NCBI GenBank assembly: GCA_963576735.1
Contig: OY755177.1
Coordinates: 19,158,001-19,222,000, forward strand
Length of the DNA: 64,000 bases
Source of the DNA: Bedellia somnulentella
Taxonomy: Eukaryota > Arthropoda > Insecta > Lepidoptera > Bedelliidae
Reading direction: 5' to 3'
Below are positions 41,174 to 53,103 of the stretch, one piece after another. Made by a program: the position numbers and the translations under genes. The first letter of the stretch is position 1. Every line of letters begins with the position of its first letter. Below the pieces are notes generated by a model. The model saw only the letters and a list, made by a program, of their open reading frames with translations, was not told where the DNA came from and made no database searches.

Positions 41174-41401
41174 AGTTGGCTGACAGTGCGAAAATCTTCT
41201 ATCCTTTATTTCTTTTACACGTTAAAGTAGTGTTTGCGTTTCCTACCTCCAAATTTTTACTAATTCGTAAGGCCACTTGTCTACCTTTTCAGATAGAATG
41301 CAAATGTTGAAAACGCCTAACTATCACATAATTTAAATCTTTTTGTTCATGAAAACCTCATGTGGGGATTATTACTAATAAATAAAGGAAAGAAAAACCT
41401 C

Positions 41402-41446
41402 GACACAGGCGGGGATCGAACCCGCGACCTCGGGTAAACGCCCCGG
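41402..41446 (-). repeat. Truncated tRNA-like sequence
   Basis: 3' half only (T-arm to anticodon arm); broken at the inversion point CCCCGG/TAATAATTATG. Confidence 0.65.
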
Positions 41447-41610
41447 TAATAATTATGTGATAGTTAGGCGTTCTCAACATTTGCATTCTATCTGAAAAGG
41501 TAGACAAGTGGCCTTCCGAATTAGTAAAAATTTGGAGGCAGGAAACGCAAACACTACTTTAACGTGTAAAAGAAATAAAGGATAGAAGAATTTCGCACTG
41601 GCAGCCAACT

Positions 41611-41682
41611 GACACGGTAGCTCAGTTGGCAGAGCGTACGGGGCGTTTACCCGAGGTCGCGGGTTCGATCCCCGCCTGTGTC
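41611..41682 (+). repeat. tRNA-like sequence in the right arm
   Basis: Near-identical to the left-arm copy, in opposite orientation, with the same non-standard anticodon loop and downstream T run. Confidence 0.6.
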
Positions 41683-41984
41683 GAGGTTTTTCTTTCCTTT
41701 ATTTATTAGTGTTAGCCTACTTAGATAAAATTTAACAAAATAAGTAATAATTTTATCTAATTTTTGTATCAAATACTGGAAACAAAAGCGTTTATTAATA
41801 AGCAAAGATACATGATAAAAATAATTATCGTTAAAAAAAAGTTTCCACTACAAAAAGTATTAATGAAAGTGATAGATAATTTATACGTAGGTCACCCTAT
41901 AACTTTTAATTAGTTAAGAACTAACTGACAATGACAGACCGAAATTTCAAAATGGCGACAGTAATACCAGTGTCGCCACCGGCC

Positions 41985-42690
41985 AAGAAAATGTTGTGGA
42001 TCTGTATTTATAATGATATTTAATACTGTGAACTGGGGCGCGTTGTGGTCCCGCCTTAGTCGCAGGGGCATCCCGCAGTATATTATTGATATAATCCGCG
42101 CCTTGTACGAAGGTAGCACATGCCGGGTGATTCATGAAAAGGAGTTGGGAACACCAATATGCATGCATCTCTGCGGGCGTCAAGCAAGGATGCCTCTTAT
42201 CGCCGCTTCTCTTCATTATTCTCTCTTCATTATTCTGTTGGACGACGTCATGAGAGCGGTCACCCAAACACCTCGAGGTGTGAAGTGGGGCGCTTCTGTC
42301 TTAGAAGACTTGGACTACGCGGACGACATTGTGTTAATCTCGCCAACTCTAGCCCATTTAGAAGCTAAAGTTGAGAGCATTAGAAAGCAAGCAGAAGTCA
42401 TGGGCCTGCGAATTAATAAACGCAAAACAGTCGACATGCGTATAAACCCTTCAACGACAGAACCATTGAAGCTTCAAGATACCCCCCTAGAATCCGCTGG
42501 AAAGTTTGTTTACCTCGGTACTGTTATTACGTGTCAAGGAGGTGCAGACGAGGATGTTGAAAGCAGGATACAGAAGGCAAATGCGGCCTTTGCCCAACTG
42601 AGACCTGTCTGGGACTTCTGGGAGTCAAATTATATTTTGCCTAAACGCCTAAACAAGACAATAAATCCGTAAAACATCCTTCTTCCCCCA
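41985..42690 (+). pseudogene. RTE-like LINE reverse transcriptase fragment
   Basis: Frame 42013-42672. Contains the palm region FNTVNWGALWSRLSRRGIPQ, ALYEGSTCRVIHE, DYADDIVLIS (YADD at nt 42316-42327), LRINKRKTVDMRIN and FVYLGTVITCQGGADEDV. The VRQGC/PLLF motif expected before VMRAV is scrambled (CGRQARMPLI), pointing to compensated frameshifts. Endonuclease and C-terminus are missing, so the copy is dead. It may be an internal piece of LINE-C or a related RTE element; the parts present in the window do not overlap enough to tell. Confidence 0.75.
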
Positions 42691-43052
42691 AATTTCCCAA
42701 CTAGTACTATATAATCATAAGTTGAATACTATTTTTCATGTGAACTGACATGGTGATGAATAATGAGGTTCACGAGCGTTGGATGAAATCATAAATTACC
42801 TATTTGTCGAGTTGCTTCGAAATAGACAGGCTTTCAAATACATGGAGCTACGATTAGATATAAAATTTACTGGTAAAGTTTAGTTTACGTGCGGATAACA
42901 TAGTGGAATCGTATTAAATATAGTACGATTTCGTATTATTAAAGTGATGCAATAAATATTATCTTTGTTGAAAATATATTATATCTTTTCAGTTTTTAGA
43001 GTCCTACTGAGAATTTTTAGAATGGTGACAACATCTTTTGTTTTTAATTAGA
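42691..43052. other. Spacer
   Basis: AT-rich; nothing recognised. Confidence 0.35.
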
Positions 43053-43062
43053 CGATACGAAA

Positions 43063-43428
43063 GCATAAGCATAAAGCATAAACGTTCACGCCGCATATCC
43101 CCGAAGGGGTTGGCAGAGGTACTAATACTTCTGAACATCACGTGACTTTGTCATCTGGTGTTCAGAGTACCCACGTTTTGCATGGACAGTGTACTCACGT
43201 GATAGGGGGCAGGCCTATCGCCGTTTTGTACGAATACACTGTCACATGACTAAGTACAACTCAGCCATGTGGGTTTCCTCACGATGTTTTCCCTCACCGT
43301 TAACAACCATGATAAATTAACCACACATATGTCTTTAGAAAAGACAAATTGGTGTAGGCCCCGACCCGGGATTTGAACACTAGTCGCTTGCACGTTAACC
43401 GAGTGTTCTACCCACTGGGCTATCGCGG
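43063..43428 (-). mobile_element. SINE-B, subfamily II, full length
   Basis: Very close to the copy at 33271. A 10-bp duplication CGATACGAAA (43053-43062 and 43429-43438) is perfect. Confidence 0.93.
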
Positions 43429-43438
43429 CGATACGAAA

Positions 43439-43800
43439 CTTGAATGTGAAATGAGGGCTACAAAATCAAAGACAGCTAAGTCCATTTCGATAAATTTTAC
43501 AGAAACCTTTTATTTTATAGCTCTCAAATTTTAAATACAGAAAAAAAGTTAGTAGCTATTAAAATACTGTTTAAAATAACATGTATGCAGCCGAAATACG
43601 GCTAACTAAATTTTTTTTTTAATCGCATAGGTATTATATACCTCACACAGAAAGTGTTGCCCCTGGTTGGCAACAAGGATATGAAACCTTCACACTAAGC
43701 GACCTGTAGGAGTGTAACACTGGCCCATCGCCATCGTCTACAACTGCGCATGTATATCTCTTTTTACCACCGTATTGATGATAAACGTATGAATATTAGT
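43439..43800. other. Spacer
   Basis: 43645-43740 (TGTTGCCCCTGGTTGGCAACAAGG ... GACCTGTAGG) may be an old repeat; not identified. Confidence 0.3.
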
Positions 43801-43804
43801 TTAA

Positions 43805-44409
43805 CCCTCGGCGTGCCTGGTAGAAAAAAGTTACATGGCGTGCCTGGTGGGTCGGTGAGACCCTAAATTTAAATATTTTTTTTTCTCCTACAAATTGATA
43901 TCAATGTAGTATATTTTTTGATTTTATAATAAAATTAAACATGTTTTTTAGGGTTTTAAATAAAATATGTGTTCGAATTAATAATATTTTCAAAAGGTTT
44001 TTTAATTTTACTTTTACCTTGTTTTTTAACGTAGAATTAAACATCTTATGTTCATAAACATGCAAAATCAACTAAAACTAAAGAAATCACAATCGGACTT
44101 TGGGGATCATAATGCACATACGTTATCTTATATTCTAAGCTAAAATAATTAGTCTTCTTCATTTCCGACATCATTTTTAGGAACATAGCAATTTCCACAC
44201 TGGAAAATTGCATGTTCTATCACTTTGATGATCACATGATCCTTTCACTACTGAAACAGGCCCCGGACTGAGGTAGCGGGCGGAGGGCGACAATCAGTTC
44301 ACTACGGTCAGCTACTGAGAGCGGTTGCGCGCGAATTTCAAATTACAATGAATTATAACGGTTTAACGGCTGCGGTGGGTCTCACAGACCCAACCAGGCA
44401 TGCCGAGGG
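43805..44409. mobile_element. piggyBac-like MITE
   Basis: TTAA (43801-43804) then CCCTCGGCGTGCCTGGT; the right end ACCAGGCATGCCGAGGG is followed by TTAA (44410-44413). Inside both ends lies a hairpin sequence (GGGTCGGTGAGACCC at the left, GGGTCTCACAGACCC at the right). The left end repeats GGCGTGCCTGG once more. 605 bp without an ORF. Confidence 0.8.
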
Positions 44410-44413
44410 TTAA

Positions 44414-45861
44414 AACAGTCTTATCCATATTATACCACATGAATGTTAAATTAGTCTAGCCTAAGGCGCTACACCATCGCATTATACTGTCGTTACTCCA
44501 TCATTAAGTCAAATACGTGTAATTTCATGGTGCGCCACCCCTGACAAATAACGTCTTATCCATTTTAAATTATCCTATCTGACATTTTCTTACGTTACAA
44601 CCACGCTTCATAACCAATTTGACCCCTATTACTGAAGCAGTAAAAGCCATTTTACGGTAATGATAATTAAAATTATTGTTTCAAATTACTGCCTATGGTT
44701 GATCATTTAGGGTTGTCAAAAGTGATTTCAAGTGTGTAACTATATGTTTCGATTGGTGATAATGATATAGCAGATGTTGTCATTATTGTGATGTGAAATT
44801 GAAGTGCAAGTCATTCTGTTACAAAATGTTTGTAATTTCTAGACATTTCTAAGTCAGACTTGTATATTAGTTTATTGCATCATTCGGTTTCTTCAAATTA
44901 ATTTGCATATTGGTTTCCTTACTTTTAATTAAAAGTGGTGTGTGGGCATATTTTGTGGTTACAAAATAAGATTGTTTATTATAATTTTTAAATAGGTTTT
45001 TATCGTTGCCATTTTTAAAAAGCGTAAATTATATTAATATTTTAAACATTTTAAAAGAAAATACTGTGATAACGAATTTTGGGCCCGAATGTTTTCGTAC
45101 TGCGTATGTATATGCAGGGAAACTGAAAAGAAGGAAAGTTGTAATATTGATTAAGCAATAAAAATAGTCATAATAATCCATTGTCATAAAGGGAAATTTA
45201 AATTAATTATGTAAGATTGCAAAAATCTTGCCATATTTTTTGAATTGCATGGTGTAATTGCAAGAAGATAAGAAGTAATGTTTCAAAACATCTCAAGCTT
45301 GCACTTCCCCGTGGGCGTTGTATGAAACAACTAAGCGTACTTACTTTCTTAAATTTGATTGATGGCCAACGTGGCTGTCATCATCTTTTCTGCTATATAG
45401 CTGACAACTGACTTTTCTTAAGCGCAATCTACCCATTTTAGTTACTATAGCCGTGAATATACGAAGATAAGAAGTGAACAAAGTGAGTAATCAATAGAAA
45501 CAATAAATAAATAACAATACCTAATGAGTTTTTTATTCATAAGTCTTCAAAGGCATATAAAAACTTAGTTGATGTATTATACGCTCCTAAGTTCATTGCA
45601 AACAGAGGCATCAGTCAATAGCTCTGTCATCATTCATCTTGTGAACCTTGACCCCTCTAATGACCATATTAAAGACGTTTACTCTTAATATGACTGTAGA
45701 ATTTGTACGATGCTTATGTATATTATGTATAATATATTATGTATATTAAGTAAACTGTTTGGAATCTCGCTAATAGGTTTGAAAGCAGCTATTACAAAGC
45801 TGGCATATAATATGGTTTAAAAATTGAAAAGAATTCACTGAATGCGGAAAGTTTAGAAACA
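44414..45861. other. Spacer without recognised features
   Basis: Long AT-rich stretch free of the common repeat families; no ORF above chance. 44440-44480 has a faint tRNA-like patch. Confidence 0.45.
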
Positions 45862-45981
45862 ACATACATACGTATACTCACGGCCATAAATTCCAATAAG
45901 GTGTAGCCAGATCTTCAAACTAGAAACTCCTCAGCCATATTTGGAAGTTGATAGGGCACAAAATGGTGGAAATAAAGATTA
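45862..45981 (-). repeat. SINE-A 3' half
   Basis: Tail, GGTGTAGCCAGATC, AACTCCTCAGCCATATTTGG, to ATGGTGGAAATAAAG. Confidence 0.72.
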
Positions 45982-47154
45982 TTTAGAAACAAAACTTAAA
46001 AATATGTTTTTGCAACAAGTTAGTTGTACTTACTTAGGGTAAATAGTTTAGAATCTCAAGATCCCTTTTACTTCTAAATCTTTTAAGTAAGTGCGTAAGG
46101 CTTTAATAATTAAAACCGCCGTCATATTATAGTAACTGTATTAATTTATTGATTTCTTGATTAATTGTAATGGTAAAAACTTGTAGGAACAGCAAAGATA
46201 TACTGGCCAGTACACCCTGCTGTGTACCAACTTAGAATTTGTATTTATGTTTTAGCTAGAAAAAATTTTGATACCGCGATGTACGATTTTTAATGACGCT
46301 GCTAGTATGCGAGTGAGTTCGCCGTCTAGCGGTATGTAGAATTTGACAATATTCAAAGTTGCAAGAGGAACTCGCGGCTCACTCAGACCTAGAAGCTAGG
46401 GTTGCCACCATCATTTCCGGATCATATACTTTTAAGGTGGCTGATGAATTAAATATTAAAGAAACTGCAAAAGTGTTGATTTTAATCCTGATGATGTTTT
46501 GTTGTACGATTGCAATTTAAAAGTATTAGAAGCCAAAAATATGAAACGCTTGTATCCATTTTATGGTAGGAAACTTGCTGTGGTTAGTACAAAATACACA
46601 ATTCCACAATCATTACTGCTCCGCTTATTATATTCATATATGTGTCTCAGCTGAGCTGGTCCGAATGATGATTGATATACAATTTATTAAGTTATATGAC
46701 AGTTAAAAGTGTCACTACATATACAATGCCATACAATAATCCTATCCTTTACCACGTAAAAACTCACATCAAAATACATTTTGCTATGCAACCACAACAT
46801 CAAAATAATGTGATCCTATCCAATTAAGACTCAAATTTACGACCAATAAACAAATTCACCTACTCTTCACTACATATATGCAGCTAAAAATCCATATCTA
46901 AGCAGGTTAGCCAACCATAGCCCGAACAAAGAGTATAAATCGTTAATACAACTTGTAATAAAGTAGCCATGTCTATCTCGACTGGCATTCATCATCGGGC
47001 CGTCGACCAGCATAACCTGAGCCCCGTCGTATAACATTTAACAACTAACTTTACAACACTATTATTCTGGATAACTGAGCGCAATAGTTGGGGAACTACG
47101 GAAACTTAACCTAAGCAAAACTAGGGTCACAAAGTGTACGAACCATACACATTC
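45982..47154. other. Spacer with a possible exon-like patch
   Basis: 46463-46651 is open on plus without an ATG and reads SVDFNPDDVLLYDCNLKV then LEAKNMKRLYPFYGR, which looks more protein-like than surrounding frames. GTGGTTAGT nearby could be a donor. Not identified. About 46290-46410 is GC-richer. Confidence 0.3.
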
Positions 47155-47325
47155 CTTCGACGGGTATCGATAAAAGTAACTTGGGGATTATGTGGCGTTT
47201 TAAGTGATTGTTGACCGATGAGGCAAGACACCAATCAACAACGGCTTTTCCCCACTCAACTTCCAAAAGTGTCAGACAAATTTTTCACTCAAAATCTCTA
47301 GCTATACTGTTTTGGGGTTGAGAAA
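47155..47325 (+). repeat. SINE-A, decayed
   Basis: GGCGTTTTAAGTGATTG, CTTTTCCCCACTCAACTTCC and TAGCTATACTGTTTTGGGG keep SINE-A order; both ends are lost. Confidence 0.6.
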
Positions 47326-47631
47326 CCTGACCATATTTATGAATTCATTCAAGGGATTCATTATTGCTTAGCCATTTTTTTGGGGATTAAAGGATGCAGA
47401 TTTGAAACAAAAAATAATCAAAGATGATGGTTTTCTAAGCTAATCACCTGGTAATATTCCAGTATTCTAAGTCATCACATAAAACTCTGGTTGTTGGATC
47501 AAATTAGATAAGTTTTATGGTTGAGATTACTCCCATTTTATATAAATTCAAATGTTTAGCTACAACATTTTTAGTATTATGGCGATGAATATCGGTAAGT
47601 ACTTAGGTATAGGTTCCATATCTTCTAAAGT
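47326..47631. other. Spacer
   Basis: Nothing recognised. Confidence 0.35.
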
Positions 47632-47730
47632 GCATACATACATATACTCATAGCCGTAAATCCTAAAAAGGGGTAGCCAGCGCTTTAGAGCTAGAAACTC
47701 CTCAGCCACATTTGGAAGTTGACAAGATGC
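47632..47730 (-). repeat. SINE-A 3' fragment
   Basis: Tail to GGAAGTTGACAAGATG; rest missing. Confidence 0.75.
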
Positions 47731-47870
47731 TAGCGGTAGTTTTTTTTTGTCGCATACTAAAACTTTAAATATAATATTCTTTGTCTGCATTAAATCCGTA
47801 ATGCAATATGCATACTATGTATCTTACCTTGTTACGCCCCACAAGGAGGAAAACATAAAGATCCATTATA

Positions 47871-48118
47871 CATACATACATACATATACTCACGGCTATA
47901 ATTCCCTAGAAGGGTTAGCCAGAACTAAGGAATTATAAATTCCTCAGCCACTTTTGGAAGTTGAGTGGGGAAAAGATCGTAAAATAAAGGTTTTTGGTGA
48001 TGGGTCTCCTACCGCATCGCCCAAAAATCCAATAAAAAGCCCCAATACCCTTAGTCGCCTCTTACGACACCCGTGGGTAGAAAGGGGTAGCGACATTCTA
48101 ACCCGGCACTACACGGCA
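47871..48118 (-). mobile_element. SINE-A copy
   Basis: Complete from the (TACA)n tail to GGCACTACACGGC; head variant with CCGG. Confidence 0.85.
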
Positions 48119-48708
48119 AGGTTTAAAGGCAATATCCATTATGTAGCCCAAAAAAATTGGATCGTAAAAGTGAATCACCTTATTACGCCCAACGTATAGT
48201 AATATATTGATATCCATCCAAAAATATAAAAGAATCATAATATGTATTCAATAAGTGAACCTACTGTAGAAGCTATAGCCCATATCTTGTAGGCCCCACG
48301 TCGGGCAAGCCGCCTGGTCGATATAATTCATAAGTAACAGTCATCAATCATGTCGGTGTGTGTTTTATGACTGATTGTTACCGTATTGCGTAACTAATGT
48401 TATTATAACATGTTACTCATTTCAGACGTCGTTCCCTGTTTGTGCTGTAAAATATTGTTTTCTATTGTTCTAGTGAACTGGTGTTGGTTGATAGAGTAAG
48501 TTGCTTTGAAGTGGGGCTCTGTGTACTTTGAACAGAGTACTTCTAACTTAGTAACGATGTAATCGTATATTAGATAGATAGATAAATAGATAACTCGTTT
48601 ATTTATGTTAACATAACACCATACAATATAAAAAAACAATACAAAAAATGAAAAAACAATATTTTTGACCTAAAGATTAGTGCTATGATAACACAAACTA
48701 GTTAGTTA
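48119..48708. other. Spacer
   Basis: Nothing recognised; (GATA) run at 48576-48590. Confidence 0.4.
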
Positions 48709-48942
48709 TTACTCACTGCTATCTCACAAAGGGGTAGTGGAGAAAGACAGAACATAAAAAAACTTATCCCACTTTTGTTATGTTAAGTAATTGAAAGATT
48801 GTAAAATAAAGAATGCTATCTGGAAAGATACATGTTTCTACCCAAATTAAAATTCCCAATAGGTTACCTTAAATTGCCTAATGCGAAATCCAAAGGAAGT
48901 AGTGAGTTGGTGCTATTCTAAGCCGACACTACACAGCTAACT
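48709..48942 (-). repeat. SINE-A, decayed
   Basis: ACAAAGGGGTAGTGG near the tail side and TATTCTAAGCCGACACTACAC at the head; the middle is poorly conserved. Confidence 0.6.
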
Positions 48943-49419
48943 TAAAATAATAACTATTAATCCTTTCTTTTGCCCTTTGAAATACCAAAAAGGGTAGAGA
49001 AACTTGCTGTTTTTCATCCGTAAGTACCTATATTTCTGATTATATTCTTAAGTTAAAGTATTACAAAAGCCAATTTAGTATTTCAATTACGAATTAATCT
49101 GTGGAGAGGTTTACAATATATCGTTTGTAATTTATTTAATAGTCGCTACAAAATGAGACATCATTAATCACCATCTTTTACTTTGATAAAAAGATATCAT
49201 CAATTGTGAAAGATAATCTTTTAAACGGTTTAAAGGTGAATGTATTGAGTGGAATGATATATTTGGTATTTATGGAGAGGTGGGAATGTTACAGGGTTAT
49301 CACTGACACTTTAATTTAGGGGTGGGTTAAACTTTGAAATCTCAGTTTTATTTATTATAACATATTTATATTTTATTATTATTCATAGTTCCTTGTATGA
49401 GAACTCACATAAAAGTTAC
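48943..49419. other. Spacer
   Basis: Nothing recognised. Confidence 0.35.
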
Positions 49420-49626
49420 ATACACTCACGACTATACATCCCTAGAAAGGCTATCCAGAGATTTTTGGAAGGTTATTGGTAAAAAGGCCTATATATAAGA
49501 TATAAGTTTTAGGTGACAGGTCTCCAAACGCGTCTTCCAAAATTCACTCAAAAAGCCCCAGTCGCTTCTTATGAACTCCCACAGGAAGAAATGGGGTATT
49601 GCTATTCTAAACTGATACTAAACAGC
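49420..49626 (-). repeat. SINE-A, diverged
   Basis: ACACTCACGACTATACATCCC, GGTGACAGGTCTCC and AAATGGGGTATTGCTATTC to AAACAGC; internal deletion. Confidence 0.68.
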
Positions 49627-51090
49627 AAATATTACGTCAAAAATATTAATTATTTCTAAATTAAATATTATAACGAATAAAAGTTAGAGTGATTTAAATA
49701 ACTAAAAAAACTATTGAGAAATCGTTAAAACCGAAGCCCTGACTACCCCTTCTGATGATAGTCGCGTGCAAGCAAATGTGTGATTACAAGACAGCTCTAC
49801 TATGAATCGTTTATCACAAGCTTCAGTTATCTCCGCAATGTATGGCCCGTAATTGTCGGGTGCGTTGTAGCGATCGCAATGAAAGACGACTGTACATATA
49901 TATAAACTATATACAGACAGACATTAAGACCTTGTATTGAAGGGTATTGGATATATGAGCTGTGATTTAGTTATTACCTTTTAGTATACTAGTGAATAGG
50001 GTTTATTTAGGGTTGATGGAGTTGGATTTAAAGCCAAAAAAATATGTACCTAGCACATTTTTTTTTAATGTAACAAAGTTCTATTAATTTGAAATTATGT
50101 TTTACTTCTGATCTCAATTTAAATAATACTGTGATACCCCCCACACTCATATATAATTCACACATATGAAAATACATAATGAATTGTTTTGTTATTTAAA
50201 CGTTGCATTATAATTATAATTTTCTAATATTAACTAAAATATTGTAAATTTTAACTATTGTATATTTTATGAATCGAATTATTCAGTAATTGTATTTTTT
50301 CTATCAATATTCATGAATCTTGTGATACAGGCCCAGCTTGAATGTTTGTAATAAATGCTGTTTTTTTATACTATATACAATCACTTCAAAATAAGGACAA
50401 CTAAGTTACAAAGAACATTGGTTGTACCTTCACACAACGTAACAATACCTTTCAGTCACGCACCTATATTGGTATTAAATAAAGCTTTTTAAAAATTCCT
50501 CTTTCCTGCCTACCTCCTAAAAGAAATCAGGCGTGATGTTTCGACTGTACATCATAATTGAAAATAATGACCGGCTATAAACAACAAAGAGACACTCCCA
50601 TTGAAAGTTGTTGAGCACTGCTCGTCCATCACGCCGGCCGTGCGGGGCTCGATTACCATACTTAATGCTTAACCGAACGGGTACAATGACCATATGACCT
50701 GTAGACTACCGGTGTATACCTTGATGTTAGGTAAATGTATATGGAAAATAATAAGTTATTATAACTAGTGTCTTCTATAAATATTTAGAAGACGTGTACA
50801 CGAAATAATTTAAAATATGTTGTCAACACACAATCAAGGATATTGTTACTAGAATGTAAGACCTTAAGCATGTTACTTATCATGTCATTTTTCATATCTG
50901 TAGTGTGATGCATATAAAATAAATAAAGAAATGGTGTGTAGCATACAATGAAAATTCAAGATGAATTGCTTTAGAATTTTTAAAAGACGAAAAGGTATTA
51001 CTTATTCGTATGTTAAGCAAACAAAAAAGTAAGATAATATCAATTTTTGTTTAGTTTTTTATTTGGGTCTGTAAAAGTTTATTTTTAATG
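49627..51090. other. Spacer without recognised features
   Basis: AT-rich. GC-richer patch 50600-50655 (CACGCCGGCCGTGCGGGGC) not identified. No gene. Confidence 0.4.
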
Positions 51091-51096
51091 CAAGTA

Positions 51097-51256
51097 ATAA
51101 AAATATGTATGTTAAATACCTCGAGTGGTTTACCAGAGGGTCAATTCCGAACATCGAGAACGATATTTAGCATACTTATCTCTTCTACCCATATTAACAT
51201 TTATTTCCTTCTCCCTCGCACGATCAAATATTTGGATTTTGACATTTTGATATGTA
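51097..51256. repeat. 158-bp direct repeat, left copy
   Basis: TATGTATGTTAAATACCTCG ... GACATTTTGATATGTA. About 97% identical to 51511-51668, with five substitutions and a 2-base length difference in an A run. Confidence 0.92.
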
Positions 51257-51510
51257 CATACATACATACATACATATACTCACGGCTATAAATCCCTAGA
51301 AGGGGTAGCCAGAGCTAAGGAATTAGAAATTCCTCAGCCACATTTGGGAAATTGAGTGGGGAAAGAATGGTAAAGTAAAGGTTGTTGGTGATGGGTCTCC
51401 AGCCGCATCGCCCAAAAATCCCTTAAAAGCCCCAATACCGTTAGTCGCCTCTTACGTACACCCATCGGTAGAAACGGGGTAGTGCTATTCTAAGCCGACA
51501 CTACACAGCA
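51257..51510 (-). mobile_element. SINE-A between 158-bp direct repeats
   Basis: Near-consensus copy from (CATA)n tail to CACTACACAGC, fitting exactly between the two copies of the long direct repeat. Confidence 0.92.
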
Positions 51511-51905
51511 ATAAATATGTATGTTAAATACCTCGAGAGGTTTACCAGAGGGTCAATTCCGAACATCCAGAACGATATTTAGCATACTTATCTCTTCTAC
51601 CCATATTAACATTAATTTCCTTCTCCCTCGCACGATCGAATATTCGGATTTTGACATTTTGATATGTATAGAACAATATAAATATTGGCGCTTTCTATTC
51701 GATGAAACCAACGACAACTACGGAGGTATCGGATTCGTCGAATATCACCATGTATTATCATTTATCAAAAATTACAAAAATACGAATATTCTATAGTGCG
51801 AGAGAGAAAGAAATATTTTTTAATATGGGTTAGAAGATAAAAGTATGCCTATTATCGTTCTCGAAATGCAGAGTTTACCCTCAGCATCGTATAAAGAGGC
51901 GACCG
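51511..51905. repeat. Inverted-repeat element carrying the right direct repeat
   Basis: 51511-51668 is the second direct-repeat copy. Its sequence from TTTACCAGAGGG to CGAATATTCGG returns in inverted, diverged form at 51779-51900 (CGAATATTCTATAGTGCG ... AGTTTACCCTC). It is thus a palindromic element with arms of about 120 bp around a 130-bp centre. The 91-codon plus frame across it is not convincing as a gene. Confidence 0.7.
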
Positions 51906-51943
51906 ATAGTCTCTGCCTACCCCATAGAACTAGAACTGATGAT
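51906..51943 (+). repeat. LINE-C 3' tip, worn
   Basis: ATAGTCTCTGCCTACCCC matches the ORF end and hairpin of LINE-C in forward orientation. Confidence 0.5.
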
Positions 51944-51955
51944 ATGAGTATAATA

Positions 51956-52335
51956 ACATAACATAAACATAACATAAACGTTCACGCCGTTTATCCCCGA
52001 AGGGGTTGGCAGAGGTACCAATACTTCTGAACTCACATGGCAAGCGCCATCTAGTTTCCAGAGAAGGTACCCACGTTTTGCTTAGACAGTGTACTCACGT
52101 GATAGGGGGCAGGCCTATCGCCGTTTTGTTCGAATACACTGTCACATGACCAAGTACAACTCAGCCATGTGGGTTTCCTCACGATGTTTTCCCTCGCCGT
52201 TAACAACCATGATAAATAAACCACACATATGACTTTAGAAAAGACAAATTGGTGTAGCCCCCGTCCCAGGATTAGAACTCACGCCCTTCCGTTTTCGGGC
52301 GGGTGTTCTACCCACTGGACTATCATGTCGCTATC
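51956..52335 (-). mobile_element. SINE-B, subfamily I, full length
   Basis: Complete with GCGCCATCTAG body. A 12-bp duplication ATGAGTATAATA (51944-51955 and 52336-52347) is perfect. Confidence 0.93.
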
Positions 52336-52522
52336 ATGAGTATAATATTGGTGCGATTCCTCATGGGAAGTAATAACTTGCTATTGAAAATTATAAAGCG
52401 ATTGATTATAATTATTATAAAGTCAATCATACAATGTAAACTTCAAAATATACCCATGACATTTGAAACAAAAATTTTATATCTTGTGTAGTATATAATT
52501 ATTTCGAAGATATTAGAGTAAT

Positions 52523-52776
52523 GCTGTGTAGTGTCGGCTTAGAATAGCACTACCCCATTTCTTCCCGTGGGTGTACGTAAGAGGCGACTAAGGGTATTCG
52601 GGCTTTTTAAGGGATTTTTGGGCGATGCGGTTGGTGACCCATCACCAAACAACTCTATTTTACCATCTTTTCCCCTCTCAAACTCAAAAAGTGGCTGAGG
52701 CATTTTCAATTCTTCAGCTCTGGCTACCCCTTTTAGGGATTTATAGCCGTGAGTATATGTATGTATGTATGTATGT
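52523..52776 (+). mobile_element. SINE-A copy
   Basis: Complete; AGAGTAA lies just left of the head (52515) and right of the (TATG)n tail (52777). Confidence 0.9.
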
Positions 52777-52784
52777 AGAGTAAA

Positions 52785-53103
52785 TCCTTCGCTTAATATA
52801 GTATTAAAATATGTAATAACGATTAAACAATTAGTTTTTATTCATATAAAGTCTATGCACTACAAGTCAGTAAAGCTTTAAGTTATAAATCGTACGGCTG
52901 TGGAACCTCCCTTAGATCTTAATATACAGCACATCAGATAGCGGGACCACTGGTTTACTAACCTATTATCAACTTGTCTCAACTACATGTGTTTTATAAA
53001 ACTTTATTTATTCTCCCTCACAATTTATCGATATTTTCTGTACTAGCGTTTTATCACCTGCCCAAGTAATTGTTTGTAGAAAGGCCAGTGGAATTGGTAT
53101 TTG
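52785..53103. other. Spacer
   Basis: Nothing recognised. Confidence 0.35.

Larger units (their letters stand above)
41031..41706. repeat. Foldback/tandem tRNA-like element
   Basis: A 300-bp unit (41036-41335) contains AACCTCATGTGGGGATT, AATAAATAAAGGAAAG, a tRNA-like sequence and TCTATCCTTTATTTCTTTTACACG. The unit restarts at 41336 but breaks inside the second tRNA-like part (41446). It then continues as an inverted copy to 41706. The arms 41079-41332 and 41454-41706 form a long palindrome. Confidence 0.8.

Noticed and set aside
41947..42267. 106-codon minus ORF over the RT fragment
   Set aside because: Antisense shadow of the RTE-like reverse transcriptase frame on plus.
48576..48590. (GATA) run as a regulatory site
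   Set aside because: Short simple repeat; no supporting context.
51521..51796. 91-codon ORF and its partial twin at 51088
   Set aside because: They lie in the duplicated arm of a palindromic repeat and differ only as the repeat does; no protein features.
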